From Physcomitrium patens (taxonomy: Eukaryota > Streptophyta > Bryopsida > Funariales > Funariaceae): a stretch of DNA of 64,000 nucleotides. Below, in pieces: positions 36,160-47,675 of this stretch. A model generated the notes under the pieces. It saw only the letters and a program-made list of their open reading frames with translations. It made no database searches and was not told where the DNA came from. A program made the position numbers and the translations under genes. The stretch covers positions 7,650,905 to 7,714,904 of the forward strand of contig NC_037271.1 in the NCBI RefSeq assembly GCF_000002425.4, given 5' to 3'. How positions within the stretch are numbered: position 1 is the stretch's first letter; every line of letters starts with the position of its first letter.

Positions 36160-38253
36160 TGCAAACATAGAAAAAATAATTAACTAAGTTATTACTATTA
36201 ATTGACCATAAGAATAAAAACTTAAGTTTGAATTAAAAATTAAATTAAAAGTTAAATTAAAAGTTAAGTTTAAAAAATTAAAGTTAAAAATTAAGATTAA
36301 AAGGTTAAGTTAAAATTTAAAATTAAAAGGTTAAGTTAAAAAAAATTAAGTTAAAAGTTAAGTTTAAAGGTTAAGTAAAAATTTAAAATTAAAAGTACAA
36401 TTTAAAAATTAAAATTAAAAGTTAAAAGTTAAAAGTTGAAGTGAGAATATTAAAGGTTAAAAGTTAAACTTAAAATTTATTAGCAAAAAAGTGAAATGTA
36501 GAGATTACAAGTCACTGTGAAGATGATAGTAAAAATAAAGTAAAAGAAGTGAAAGCGAAGGTACCTTGACAATATGTAAGGTTTGAAGACAGCGATCCCT
36601 TTCTACTCTAAAATTTTCCAAAATTTGTAATCGACTTCAATTTGAATGATTATTAGCTTGTTGCAAGGCTAACTTGAAGATGCTTTTGATCCAACAATCT
36701 TCATTGCAATCTAATGATTCAGTGTGAGAATTCCTCCTTTGAAGTTGAGTGATTCAAATTGCCACGATGACCAACCCTCTTCACTTAGAAATTCACTAAA
36801 AATTCAGATTGTCTTTAAATTCAACAAAACTTATGCCTTTCAGAGCTAGGATTATAAATCTTGATGCTTCCAAAATTTCAAATAAAGCCAATCTTCTGGC
36901 ACTGAGAAATGCCTTTCCAAACTCGATTGATTCAAACTGCAAAGGCAGTCGACTCCTTCAAACTCAAAAATTCACCAAAAATTCCTTCTTATTCCAAATC
37001 AAGTGAGTCTTATTTTTTCGGAAAGCTAACAATGAAAGCTAAAACTATTCAGAATCTCACATTGAAAAAGAAAGAAACTGAGTGACTGATTGAAGAAAAT
37101 CCAAGGCCCTTGAAACCCTTGGGATATTTGAAAGGCCGTGGAGATATCTACCTAAATGAAACATATTTTAAAACTTAATGACCATCCTTCACAATGCAAA
37201 ATCTATACATACACGATCACAAGGTTCACAATGAAAATTAAAACCTAAATAAAATTAAGATTAGGGTTTTGGTCAAATTTTTTTACATGGCTCCGCCCTT
37301 CACCCAAAAGAAGAGAGAGAGAGGGCTTGGAAAACCAAGCCTCTCTTATAAAATTGAATGGAGGCTCGTAGAAGGATGGTTATATCTCCACCCTTGATTT
37401 TTAAGATCCCTAATCTAGATCTATAGTCTTCATTCATCCAAGAGTCAATCTCATTACTAAGGTTGATGGCTCTTATAAGTGGTCAAGAAAGAATTTTTTT
37501 TGTAAATCTAACTTCACTATTGTGTTCAAAACAACTTTTTAAGCTAAGATCGACTACTCACATGCCTCAATCCATGCTCAATTATAATTTTCATGGAAGT
37601 TTTTACTTACAAGGATCTTAGCAATTTTTGTGAAATTCTTCAAAATGAGAATTTCATTGCTTTTCTTGTATTTTGAAGGAGAGGTTGCTGATCTTGTTTT
37701 CTTCACTCCATGAGGTAAATCCAGTGCCATCATTGCATTAAAAAGACTTCCATTAAGTAGAAGAATCACCATGCCGCTTGAATTTGTCGAATTTGGAGAA
37801 AAATCCAAAATTATCATTGCTAACTTCTCTAAATCTTTTAGAGAATTAAAATTCCAATTCCTAAATCATGTCAATGATTATAGATGCACTCATAGGCTTT
37901 TAGTCAACTCTTATAGTAATGACTAACAATCTATAAATTATTAAACTAAGTTGCAATTCTAATTTTCTAACTCTTATCACTTTAGTCCTAATTAACCTAA
38001 TTCAAGGAATTAGGTTATAATTTATACCATTAAAGGTTGTAATCCTAAAAATTCTATAAAACTAAATTCTACTTATATAAATCCTAATCCAACATATTTA
38101 ATTATCATAAAATAGAATAATAACAAAAATTTAAATTTTAGAATATAATTGAGAGCTAACAGTAACCACCCGATGGAATTTTATAGAAAACCTGATAGAT
38201 TGGTGCCCTTACAACCTCTACTATGTGATTATAGTCAACAATCAATTGACAAG
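36160..38253 (-). repeat. Inverted segment containing most of the 3' LTR
   Basis: Reverse complement of the 5' LTR from its TGTTAGCTC start (38161) to about 32660 of the 5' copy, at about 36160. The ~90 bp at 38162-38253 would be the internal sequence just upstream of the LTR. Both breakpoints lie in A-rich or TA-repeat tracts. A single 2.1-kb inversion explains the layout. Confidence 0.7.
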
Positions 38254-38263
38254 CTAATAAAAA

Positions 38264-38267
38264 AGAA

Positions 38268-38298
<31 letters not shown>
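38264..38298. repeat. (TA)n microsatellite at the inversion breakpoint
   Basis: A run of TA repeats directly after AAAAAAGAAAAA, just before the directly oriented LTR end begins. Confidence 0.9.
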
Positions 38299-38301
<3 letters not shown>

Positions 38302-38550
38302 AAACTAAATTATATAATTAGAATTAAAAGAAAGAATTATTTTGCATGAAGTTTAATGAGTGAATTATCATTTTGAATGTAAATAATGATTAAAAGATTT
38401 GATTAATAACTTGGTATTTTTACAATAACAACTAATAATTGGATTAAAATTTGAATAATGGCCTTATTTTTAAATTCACCTAGTTAAGTCACTTTTTATG
38501 AACTAAAACAAACTTCTAACTAGTGGAGATTTATTTGAGTTCACATAATA

Positions 38551-39290
38551 ATAAGATACAATCTTCTACAAAATAAATACCTTTCTTTGCTAATTATGGT
38601 TATCATCCATGATTTGATACTTTTAACTTTTTAAAAGCTAATAATCCTATGGCAAAAGATTTGACAAATCATTTATCAAAGTTACATCCAACAATGAAGG
38701 CGCAGTTAAAAGAAGCTCAAGAATAATAAAAGATCAATGCAGATGTCTATCAAAAGGAATAACCACCATTTCACATGGGTGATAAGGTATGGCTACTTCA
38801 TCGCAATATCAAGACCACTCATTCTTATGATAAGTTGGACTATCATAAAATTGAACCATTTCCTATTTCTGCACAAATCAATCCAGTTGCATATTGTTTA
38901 TACCTACCTGAGTCAATAAAAATCCATCGAGTATTCTATGTGTCTCTTCTTGAAGCATACAAGATAGTGGACATACCAAGAAGGACATAAGCTTCACCTC
39001 CTCTTATAAAAGTGGACAATAATGAAGAGTTCAAAGCGGAATAAGTCTTAGATTCAAGGCAGCGCTAAAATAAATTGGAATATCTTGTCTATTGGCACAA
39101 ATATGATATTAGTGAATATATATGGGAGCTAATAAAGAATCTTACAAATGCAACAAAGTTAGTGGAGGCTTTTCATTGACAACATCTATCAAAATCAAAG
39201 TAAAAACCTTTTGAATAAAAGAAATAAGATCTAAGCAAGATAATATTATACTTTCAATCCTTGTTTGTAGCTTCTTTTTAGTTAAGACAT
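38551..39290 (+). pseudogene. Integrase C-terminus and chromodomain of element 2
   Basis: Resumes at the codons corresponding to 6466 of element 1. It contains FHMGDKVWLLHRN-type and RVFYVSLLEAYKIVDIPRR segments. The chromodomain (about 39010-39140) has LEYLVYWHKYDISEYIWE-like codons with stops and with Trp and acidic positions changed. It is decayed but collinear with element 1. Confidence 0.8.
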
Positions 39291-39297
39291 TAAGGAG

Positions 39298-39721
39298 ATG
39301 GAGAACCAACAACTAGCGGATTCAACTGAAGAGCCTTTGTTTGTTGACATGTCGAACGAGACATTGTGATTGTCACAACCTTCAAGACAATGCAATCAAG
39401 ATGAAGATCCTCAAAAATGACATATTTTTCCTTGAATAGATGGCAAGATACAACTCTTTTAATATCATGACCTTGGAAGAGACTCCCAATGTTTGGTAAT
39501 TTTATTAGAGGATAGAAACAACTCCTGATGGTGTTCCAAATATTTTATTTGAAGGAAGTTATGAACGCCTCAACAACGATCAAATAATAAGGTGGTCTTT
39601 CCGCCCTAGTATGAAACACTATCGATGGTTGAGAGGTCCTATCAACCATCTTTGAAGAGAACAAAGATCTGAATATGTGGCAAATATAATTCGTCGCATC
39701 CTAGATTTCTTCAACATATGA
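39298..39721 (+). pseudogene. Accessory ORF of element 2
   Basis: Starts with an ATG (MENQQLADSTEEPLFVDM), then LSQPSRQCNQDEDPQ, stops and a frame change, then HYRWLRGPINHL, a stop, REQRSEY and a helix ending LDFFNI before TGA at 39719-39721. It is homologous to 17230-17651 and to the minus-strand frame 42406-42759. It lies between the chromodomain stop and the purine tract, inside the element. No known domain is recognised. Confidence 0.65.
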
Positions 39722-39772
39722 TAATCTCTTCTCATAAAACTCATCCCTAGAAGGGAGGGTAATGTCATGGAC

Positions 39773-40305
39773 ATATATATATAAGCCAATAATTACTTAT
39801 ATAAATAGATAGAAGTAAGTAGAAGTAAATAAAAGTAAGTTAATTCTATAATATCTTTTATATAAGCTTCCTAGAAGCTTCATAGATGCTACTCTATAAT
39901 TGAATTTTTGGGTTAGAAAAGTGATCAATAAGTTGGCCATGTGCCACACATGTTGTTAGCTTGAAGACCAAGCTAATTATGTGGCCTACACATAGAAAAA
40001 CTTGCCTGCTAAGTCAAGGCATGTGTCCTACAAAGTCAACATATATTAGAGGTCCTATAGAACATTGTCACGTAGCCCTTAGTTAGATAGTATATATAGA
40101 GATAAGAGTGAAGCCCTCTTCACTCTTGTCAACTCCTTTCTTGCTTCTAGTCTAGTTTCAAGAGTCTCAAGTTTTCTTGTCTTTTGACAATAAGCCATTC
40201 CAATTTCTTTTTAATATACGTACTTTCTTATTTTTATTTTATTGTTTTTTCTTTGACACGGATTTCATTGGTTTATGCATCATCTTTTAGTTCATGTCCT
40301 TGACA
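39773..40305 (+). repeat. 3' LTR of element 2 (family A)
   Basis: TGTCATGGACATAT to CCTTGACA, 533 bp, TATA box TATATATAGAGA near 40088. The purine tract AGAAGGGAGGG lies directly upstream. Confidence 0.9.
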
Positions 40306-40835
40306 CTCTAATGCCAATAAAGTACAAGCAGTCTATTTCAAGTATCAAAGACCCTTTTAATCTACCACAACATAAAACCTCATCACTAAATAGGAGAAAT
40401 CAGAGGAGAAAAAATTTGAAAAAAACTAAATAGAATGGAATACAGAAGTCAAAATTGATCAAACTAGAATAGATCTAAACAAAACTAAACAAGAAGCTGC
40501 AAAACCAAACTTTACTAAGAGAGAAGGTTCAAAGCCATATTTGGCTTGATGCTCCAAAAAGATCTTGGTAAGTCCTATTTATACTTTATTCTATTACCTT
40601 CGACTTTCTAGAATATTCTTAGGTGGTGGATCCCACTTAGATAATCACTTCAAACTTCTTCTAGAAGATTCTATGATAGACTCGACCTAAATAACTGTCC
40701 TAATTTTTTTTTTGAATGTTCTATGGTGGATCCTATCTGGTCTACTAATCTAACTCTAATCCTAAAAACTTCCATGGTTTTAACTATCTATCCCTATTTA
40801 AATATCTTACCTATACCTTGTTACAGATTCTTTTT
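40306..40835 (-). repeat. Likely 5' LTR and primer site of element 3 (right copy)
   Basis: About 500 bp homologous to 18640-19135. Next to element 2 the minus strand reads TGGCATTAGAG, close to the tRNA-Met primer word TGGTATCAGAG, as expected just inside a minus-strand 5' LTR. Together these support the idea that element 2 sits in the leader of element 3. Confidence 0.6.
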
Positions 40836-41749
40836 CATTGGCATTGAATAGTATGTCACTAATAACTATATGCACAATATCTCGATTGATTGTAAACATA
40901 AATGTCTTTTCAATGTTGAAATGAGTTGCAAGGATATTTTTGAAAATCACCTAATCGAGGAAGTGCTTCTTTGAGGCATTAAGAATGGTGTTGTATTCTA
41001 TCCATGTCATAGTATATTACAAATTCATGTACACCATGATGTTGTTAACACAAAAATAAATTATAATTTTTTTTACATTCACCATATGCTTCTACTTATG
41101 CCTTATGAGATCAACATCTATGTGGTCAAGCTTCTCACATAACAAGCAACATGCTAAGACAACTTGATCTCTGTTTTCATCTTATAGGTTTAACATGAGG
41201 CCAAACTTTGTCCTTATAAAAGAATTTTTATGAGGTTTGTAGCTCCTTCACTATTATGAATTCAATATGTATGTCACAATGTGACAATTGTGACTATAGA
41301 TTGCATCATGAGGCACCTCTCCAATTGTATGTAGGAATATCATTGAAATCTTATTTTAAGACATTTTCTAAATCTTATTATAAGAAAATTAGGATTTTTT
41401 ACCAAAAAATCCTAATTTAAAGTAGCATGTCAATAAACCATCCATAAATACATTGACTTGATAAAAATTTTATTTAATTTTTTACAAAAAAATATAAAAT
41501 ATTTAAATATTTTATATTAAGTTTTAAATTTTTTTATAATATGACATCAAAAAAAACTCAAAAGTAGGTTTATTCACCATAAAATGCTTCAAAATTGATT
41601 CTCATTCTTTTGTAGTTCTTTAAAAAAAATATAGATTTTTAAATCATAATTATTATTATAATAATTATATTAGAAATGATAAAAAAATCTATATCAATTA
41701 TTCAAAATTAAATTTTTTAAAAAGAAATTATTTTATATAAATTTGATAT

Positions 41750-41822
<73 letters not shown>

Positions 41823-41929
41823 TATATATAAGCATATTAAATAGATCCAATTTTTTACTAAATTTATCCATCCATCCTAATCATCATGAAAAAAAAATAA
41901 TGATTTTTAGATTCATTTTTCCAATATTG
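40836..41929. other. AT-rich decayed repeat DNA with microsatellite
   Basis: No gene recognised. The minus strand at 40850-41300 has short open stretches that look like decayed transposon coding sequence, but I cannot assign them. A composite (TA)n(GA)n microsatellite lies at about 41755-41828. Confidence 0.45.
41755..41828. repeat. (TA)n(GA)n compound microsatellite
   Basis: About 14 TA units followed by about 17 GA units and a short GATA stretch. Confidence 0.95.
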
Positions 41930-41934
41930 AATCT

Positions 41935-42355
41935 TGTCACGGACTCAGAATACAGACTTGATATCTACCAAGAAGTTCAAGAAGAACTGGAAAGAACTAG
42001 ATTAATCAAATGAATACAAGAACAACACCAGAGAGGTGAGCTAGAAATCCAAGAGATGTGTTGTCGAGACTGAAGAACTCTTCAGCCTCGATCCCAATAT
42101 ATAATCCTATTTAAGAAGCTTCTCAAGCAACTTCTACCAACTAGGAAGCTTCTAGAAGGTTCCAGAGACTTGCTTCTAGAAGGTTCTAGAAACTTATCTG
42201 TAGAAGGTTCTAAGGACTATGTCCCTAACATCTTCTACCAACTAAGAAGCTTCTAAAAGGTTCCAGAGACTTGCTTCTAGAAGATTCTAGAAGCTTGTCT
42301 CTGGAAGGTTCTAGAAACTTGTCTCTAGAAGGTTTTAAGGACTATGTCCTTAACA
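41935..42355 (-). repeat. 3' LTR of the heat-element chromovirus
   Basis: 421 bp, plus-strand ends TGTCACGGAC and CCTTAACA. It has the same internal structure as the right LTR: a duplicated ~101-bp unit rich in GAAnnTTC modules, and a TATA box (ATATATAAT) near 42101. Confidence 0.92.
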
Positions 42356-42405
42356 TGACCCCATCTTTTAGCTTCGAGGTCTCTGAGAAGCAATGTTGTT
42401 GTCAA

Positions 42406-42759
42406 TCAGTACCAACGCAAGAAAATGAAGATTTGTCGCATAACGTCTGCTATGAACTCCAACTGTTGTTCATGAGGTAAGTGGTTCATCGGCCCTTGAA
42501 GCCAACGGTAGTGGCCCACTCCTTCAACTTCTGACCAAGCATGAACTTCCATGTCTTCATTGTGAAATTATCCTGCAAATATGCCTTCTGGTTGACCATC
42601 GTAAGCAGGCTCGGACTCAAATACAATCACTAGTGATCGGTTACTTGGTATCCTCCGTCGTCGTCGTGGTGCAGGTGGTTCTTCATCTCGGGGTCGCCTT
42701 CGTGAACTAGTTGGTTGAGATAATCTGACTAGCATAGTATCTATCTCTTGGCTATCCAT
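42406..42759 (-). CDS. Accessory ORF of the heat-element chromovirus (one internal stop)
   Basis: A 118-codon frame starting at ATG 42759-42757 and ending at TGA 42408-42406, interrupted once by TAA at 42570-42568. The N-terminal half has LSQPTSSRRRPRDEEPPA and an Arg cluster (PRRRRRI), which could bind nucleic acid or act as a nuclear-import signal. The C-terminal half has HYRWLQGPMNHLPHEQQ and a hydrophobic helix ending FLRWY. It is homologous to the frames at 17230-17651 and 39298-39721, all in the same place between chromodomain and 3' LTR. The family is unknown to me. It may be expressed from a spliced or internal transcript, since it starts 130 bp after the pol stop. Confidence 0.65.
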
Positions 42760-42890
42760 ATCAGAAGACCAAACTATGGCTACTGAAAAAATTCTATTTT
42801 ATCTTGGAGAAAATAACTACATCAACTATGAATTTTGGTGGCGCTCTCCCCCTTTCTTATATTCTTGGGTGAGCAAGCTTCAGAAAGAAG

Positions 42891-45800
42891 CTATTGTCGA
42901 ACCGGCTTAGGTTTATAAAGATGTTGTTGATGAAACTCTTGTATCTTTTGTGGCGCATTGGTGTAATTTTCAGCTGGCTCCCATGTTCGCTCATTAATGT
43001 CGTAGCCACACCAATGAACAAGATACTCCAACTTGCCCCACCTTCGTCGAGAATCTAGCACCTTTTCAACCTCGTATTCCTCGTGGTTCTCAATCTCAAT
43101 ACTAGGTGGCGGACATTGCACTCTTCCAGGAAAAGATGACTCTCGATAAGGCTCCAACAAAGAAACATGAAAGACTAGATGTACCTTCATAGAAGCCGGT
43201 AATTCCAGACGGTACGCCACTGGATTGCTTTGCTTTTGGATGATAAATGGTCCCAATTTTCAATAGTCCAACTTATCACATAGTCGCTTGGTCTTGATAT
43301 TCTGTCAAAGAAGCCATGCTTTATCTCCAATTTTGAAAGTACGTGCTTGATTCCGAAATCTATCTGCAAATGCCTTGTAGGATTCTTGAGCGGATTGTAA
43401 TTGAAGCTTCAACGTATTTTGAAGCTCTGATAGTTGTTTCGCAAATCCTACAGCTGCTAGATTGTTATTTATTGATGGACTCAATAAATCAAGCTTTGGA
43501 TGATACCCATAGTTAGAAAAGAATGGTGTGCATTGAGTCGACGCATGGAGGGTGTTGTTATATGTAAACTCGACTAGCGGCAGATATGTGGTCCAATCGT
43601 CTTGCTGATAGTTGATACTGCATCGTAAGTATTGTTCCAAGACTTGGTTCACCTGTTCTGTTTGACCGTCAGTTTGAGGATGAAAAGCCGAAGAAAGCTT
43701 GATATCCACCTTCAGTATCTCAAAGAGAGATCTCTAAAAATTTGATACGAATTGGGTTCCTCGATCTGATACGATATCATCTGGTAGTCCATGATATCGA
43801 TACACATTATCGAGAAAGAGCCTTGCTGTAACTTCACTGGATGATGTCTTCTTGCAAGGGACAAATTGTGCCATTTTTGTAAGCCGATCTATCACGACAA
43901 AGATGTTGTCAAATGAGTTCGATGATGGCAAGTCCGTGATGAAGTCCATGGAAATTAAAGACCATGGTCGACGTGGAATCGGCAATGGCTGTAGGAGTTC
44001 ATAAGGCCGATGCTGAGGATTCTTGGATCTTGAACAGATGTCGCAGGAGAGGAAAAAATCTTTCACATCCTTTCACATTTGGGGCCACCAAAAATCTCGA
44101 GAAATAAGCTCCAAGGTCTTGTTGAATCCAAAATGTCCCGCAGCTGGAAAATCGTGGCGAGATTGAAGAACTCTGAGTCGTGCTGGTCCTTTTGGGATAT
44201 ATAACCGCTCTTCAAAGTATAAAAGATCTCCCTCCACCTTGAACTTGTCGTCATTGGCACGCTGCTTAATATCAATGGCTACTAAATTTTTAATGGTTAC
44301 GGCACGTACCTGATTCAGAAAGTCAGCATCAATTGGCATAATAGTAGCGCAAAGCTGAAATTGCTCTGGCTTCAACAATGTCGTACATTGTTGATCAAAC
44401 GCTGCTTCTTCAGCCTTTGGTACAAGATACGATCTCCTCGATAAGGCATCAAATAGTCCTTGCTGCTTTCGAGGTCAATAAGTCATAATAAAATTGAACC
44501 TAAATAGCAACATACTCCATCGAGCTTGACGTCGATTTAGAACTCGAGCCGACATGAAATACTCCAAATTCTATTGATCTGTGTATACGGTCACTGGATG
44601 TGCAGCTCCTTCAAAAAAGTGACGCCATTTTTGGAAAGAATCCACTATAGCAAGAAGTTCCTTATCGTGGATCTCATAATTGATTTCAGCAACAGAGAAC
44701 TTTCGAGAATAGAATGCAATCGGATCGAGCTTCTTGTCTTCTTCCATTTGTGAAAGTACAACTCCCAAAGTAAAATCCGAAGCATCAGTTTCTAAATAGA
44801 AGGCCTTTGTAAAGTCTGGATGTATCAAGATTGGAGCCGTAGTAAATGCGGTCTTCAGGTTTTGAAACGCCTTCTCTGCTAGAGGTCCTCATTCTAGCTT
44901 ATCCTTGCATGTCAACCAAGTAAGAGGAGCAGCAACTTGAGAATAATTCTTGATAAAGATCCGATAGAAGTTGGCAAAACCAAGAAAGCATTGTATATCT
45001 CTAACTGTCTTCAGAACCTCCTAAGACACGATTGCTTCCACCTTCTTGGGGTCCATCTTCAAGCCTTCCGTAGTCGCAACAAACCACAGAAATTCCATCT
45101 CTATTTGATGAAATAAACACTTCTCTAACTTGGCATATAGTCCTCGCTCGCGTAGTTTCTCCAATACCAAACGAACGTGTTTTTCATACACTTCCTTATT
45201 TTTGGAGAATATCAAAATATCATCCAAATAGATGACAACAAAATCGTCAAGGTACTCTCGGAAAATGTCATTCATCATATATTAAAAGACCGCTGGAGCA
45301 TTGGTAAGACCAAAAGGCATGACATTATATTCAAAATGGCCATACCTTGTACGGAACGTTGTCTTCCACTCATCTCCTTCCTTGATTCGTACGAGGTTGT
45401 AAGCTCCCCTTAGATCAATTTTTGTAAAGATCCTTGCACATCCAAGTTGTTCTAAGAGACCAGAAATCAAGGGTAATGGGTAACGATTCTTCTTTGTTAC
45501 CTTGTTGAGGCCTCGATAGTCCACGCACATCCGCAACGAGCCATCTTTCTTCTTCACAAATAAGATGGGTGCTCCAGTTGACGATTTTGAATGACGGATG
45601 AAGTTCTTGGCTAGATTCTCATCGATGTACTTCCGCAACTCCGCCAACTCCATCTGCGATAGATTGTAGATTGGGCCAAAAGGCGGTTGTGCTCCTTCCT
45701 GTAAGTCTATGGCGCAATCATATGGTCTGTGTTTCGGTAGCATGTCGGCATTTTTCTTTTGAAACACGTCTTTAAAATCCTTATATTGATCCGGTATACT

Positions 45801-46369
45801 TACTGTCGAGATCTTCTCTCCGGTAGTTGGAGCCGCATAAATGACAAATGGTGTACCTCCCTTGGACAATCTTATAAATGCTCTTGCTCTAATAAATAAG
45901 GATTTCTCTATTCGGGGTTTTCTACTAGGCTTGCTCTTGCGTGGTTTTGTGGGAAAGGTCATCTTCTGCAACTTCCAATCTATGGATGGGTTATGCTTTT
46001 CCAACCAGGAAAGATCAAGAATAACAGGATTTGATGGAGTTCTAATAATATTGAAAATAATATGACTACTATGGTCCTTAAACGTCACTTCTATAGGTTT
46101 TGATTCATGGGTGACACTACCAGACAATAAAGGTCGTCCATCTATGACCTCAACGTGAACAGATTTGGATTTTTGTACTAAAGGGATCTTATGACACTTT
46201 GTAAATTCTCCATCTAAAAAACAAGCAGATGCTCCTCAATCTAATAATGCTAAGGTTCTCAGTTTCTGAGGGCCAATAAGCAAAGAGATTGTAAAACAAA
46301 GGGCAGGTTGAGCGGAAAGAAAGGAACCTGGTTGTTATTGCAATATTTCACTGTCCAGCCGCACGGTTC
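42891..46369 (-). pseudogene. pol of the heat-element chromovirus
   Basis: The protease site (about 46225) reads LLD, a stop, then GAS, so the Ser codon of D-S-G is a stop. RT (46127-45021) has [18 protein letters not shown] and the catalytic YLDDILIFS intact, and a stop where relatives have Gln after AVF (about 45280). RNase H is at 44828-44571. Integrase includes DFITDLP, SDRGTQF and QTEQVNQVLE, so all three acidic residues are present (44066-43640). The chromodomain (43080-42950) contains [19 protein letters not shown]. Other stops sit at expected Trp codons near 44070, 43735 and 45019. Six or so stops in 3.4 kb suggest recent inactivation. Confidence 0.88.
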
Positions 46370-47395
46370 CTATTGTGGCTGGGCATCCTCGTTTTCCTGA
46401 ATAAATGCACCCCTAGTCTTGATATTATGTCGATTTTGCTTCTTGGGGCAGTTTCCAACTTTGTGGCCTTCTTCACCGCAATACAAGCATAGACCTTCCT
46501 CCATACACCGCTTTTTTTCTTCTAGAGTAAGAGATTTGACACGTACCGCATCAATTTGTATGTCTTCTACCTCTGAATGTGAATTCACGCTGCTTGCCGA
46601 CATAGTTGGGGTGTGGCGAACCGTATGTTGTCTTGAACGTTGGTCTTGGTGACGTTGGAATAGGCGGTTATCGCACTTCACAGCTTGGTTAATAGCTTTG
46701 TTGAGCGTTTGCGGATCAGGAAGACTTAATAGCAAATCCTTCACATCGTCCCTTAAACCCCAATAGAATTGACTCATCAACGCTTCTTCGTCCCAATTGA
46801 TGTCGCATGCTAATTGCCTGAAGTTCGATGCATAGACTGATGTAGAACGCATCCTTTGTCGTAGTGACCGGATCTTTGTTGTAGCCCATCGAACCTTGTC
46901 GTGTTCACCAAATGATTCCACAAATGCCTCCAAAAAGGTTTCAAAGTTGTTTAATATGGACGATCGTTTCTCAAACAAAGGAGCAAACCATGATAGAGCT
47001 TGTCTTGTAAGTAAGGTTCCAACAAGCCCAACACGTGACTCCTCCGTTGGATAGCGTTCGGGCTATAAAACTGTTATCAACCTGATTTGGTTGACGAATC
47101 CTCGAAACTTGGAACGTGTACCATCGAACTTGTCCGGAAGGCTAACTCGGGGTTTCTTATGTTGTAGAACCAGCGGTGCTTGTCGAACCTGAGGCAAAGT
47201 TGCTTCTCCAAGTATAGAAGTTTGAGGCTGGTGCAACCTAGATTGTGCCATCCCAGATGCTCCATCATTATGAAGCCTTGCCACGACTCCTTCAATCTCT
47301 GCAGTTCTTTGCGATAACGTAGCGAGGGCATTCATGATAGCATCTAACTTGGACTCTGAACTTTCCGTCATACTAATGTCTTGGCCCCCGACCAT
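46370..47395 (-). pseudogene. gag of the heat-element chromovirus
   Basis: Start ATG at 47395 (MVGGQDISMTESSESKLDA), a helical N-terminus, then one TAG after RLITVL (about 47063). The core continues from there to the zinc knuckle CLYCGEEGHKVGNC (about 46490-46450). It ends at TAG 46372-46370. The Gag core includes the W-x(3)-R-x-LRQ pattern near WATTKIRSLRQRM. The protease frame starts in the -1 phase over the gag stop. Only one premature stop is seen. Confidence 0.85.
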
Positions 47396-47639
47396 TCTAA
47401 GAGAACGACAGAAATGACTCTACAAGAAGACAATATTGGTTTAGAGGTGGGTACTCCGCAACCTCTAAAATGCCTTAAGAGCTTCAAGAAAAGGGGTAAT
47501 CCACTCTTTCCAAGAAGAATAAGACTCCAATATTGTAACAAAAGAAGTATCAGTTTAGAGGAGGGTAATCCGCAACCTCTAAAGTGCTAGTACACTTCCA
47601 AGCAGAGGAGTAATCCACACTCTAACAAAGAAGAAACTA

Positions 47640-47648
47640 GCTCTGATA
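47640..47648 (-). other. Primer-binding site candidate, 27 nt inside the 5' LTR
   Basis: The minus strand reads TATCAGAGC, the tRNA-Met-type word found also in element 1. The 27-nt gap between the LTR end (47676) and this word is unusual. Confidence 0.5.
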
Positions 47649-47675
47649 TCTGAGGTGAGTGAAGTCTCGACAAAC

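Larger units (their letters stand above)
30767..38545 (+). mobile_element. Nested gag-only LTR element (LARD-like) with an inverted 3' LTR
   Basis: Bounded by TAATA at 30762-30766 and 38546-38550; the interrupted integrase frame resumes after it. Its termini are TGTCAACTC and GAGTTCACA. The 5' LTR is about 2.25 kb (30767-33021) and is followed by TTTTGGTGCGTTTGCCGAG, a decayed tRNA-Asp primer site. The internal part encodes only a Gag (34.4-36.0 kb) and no protease, RT or integrase, so the element depended on others. Most of the 3' LTR (about 36160-38161) is in reverse orientation, while its last ~290 bp (38254-38545) are direct. Confidence 0.8.
24983..40305 (+). mobile_element. Element 2: chromovirus of the element 1 family, twice interrupted
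   Basis: 5' LTR 24983-25542, gag 25700-26599, pol 26600-29334, insertion 29335-30655, 110 bp of integrase, insertion 30767-38545, then the integrase end, chromodomain and accessory ORF (38551-39721) and the 3' LTR 39773-40305, preceded by the purine tract AGAAGGGAGGG. The flanks read CACTA on the left and CTCTA on the right, a possible imperfect target duplication. Its coding parts resume across both insertions at the expected codons. Stops are abundant. Confidence 0.85.

Noticed and set aside
41755-41828. Telomere-like or regulatory GAGA tract
   Set aside because: Simple (TA)n(GA)n microsatellite; not the plant telomere repeat and not near a gene start.
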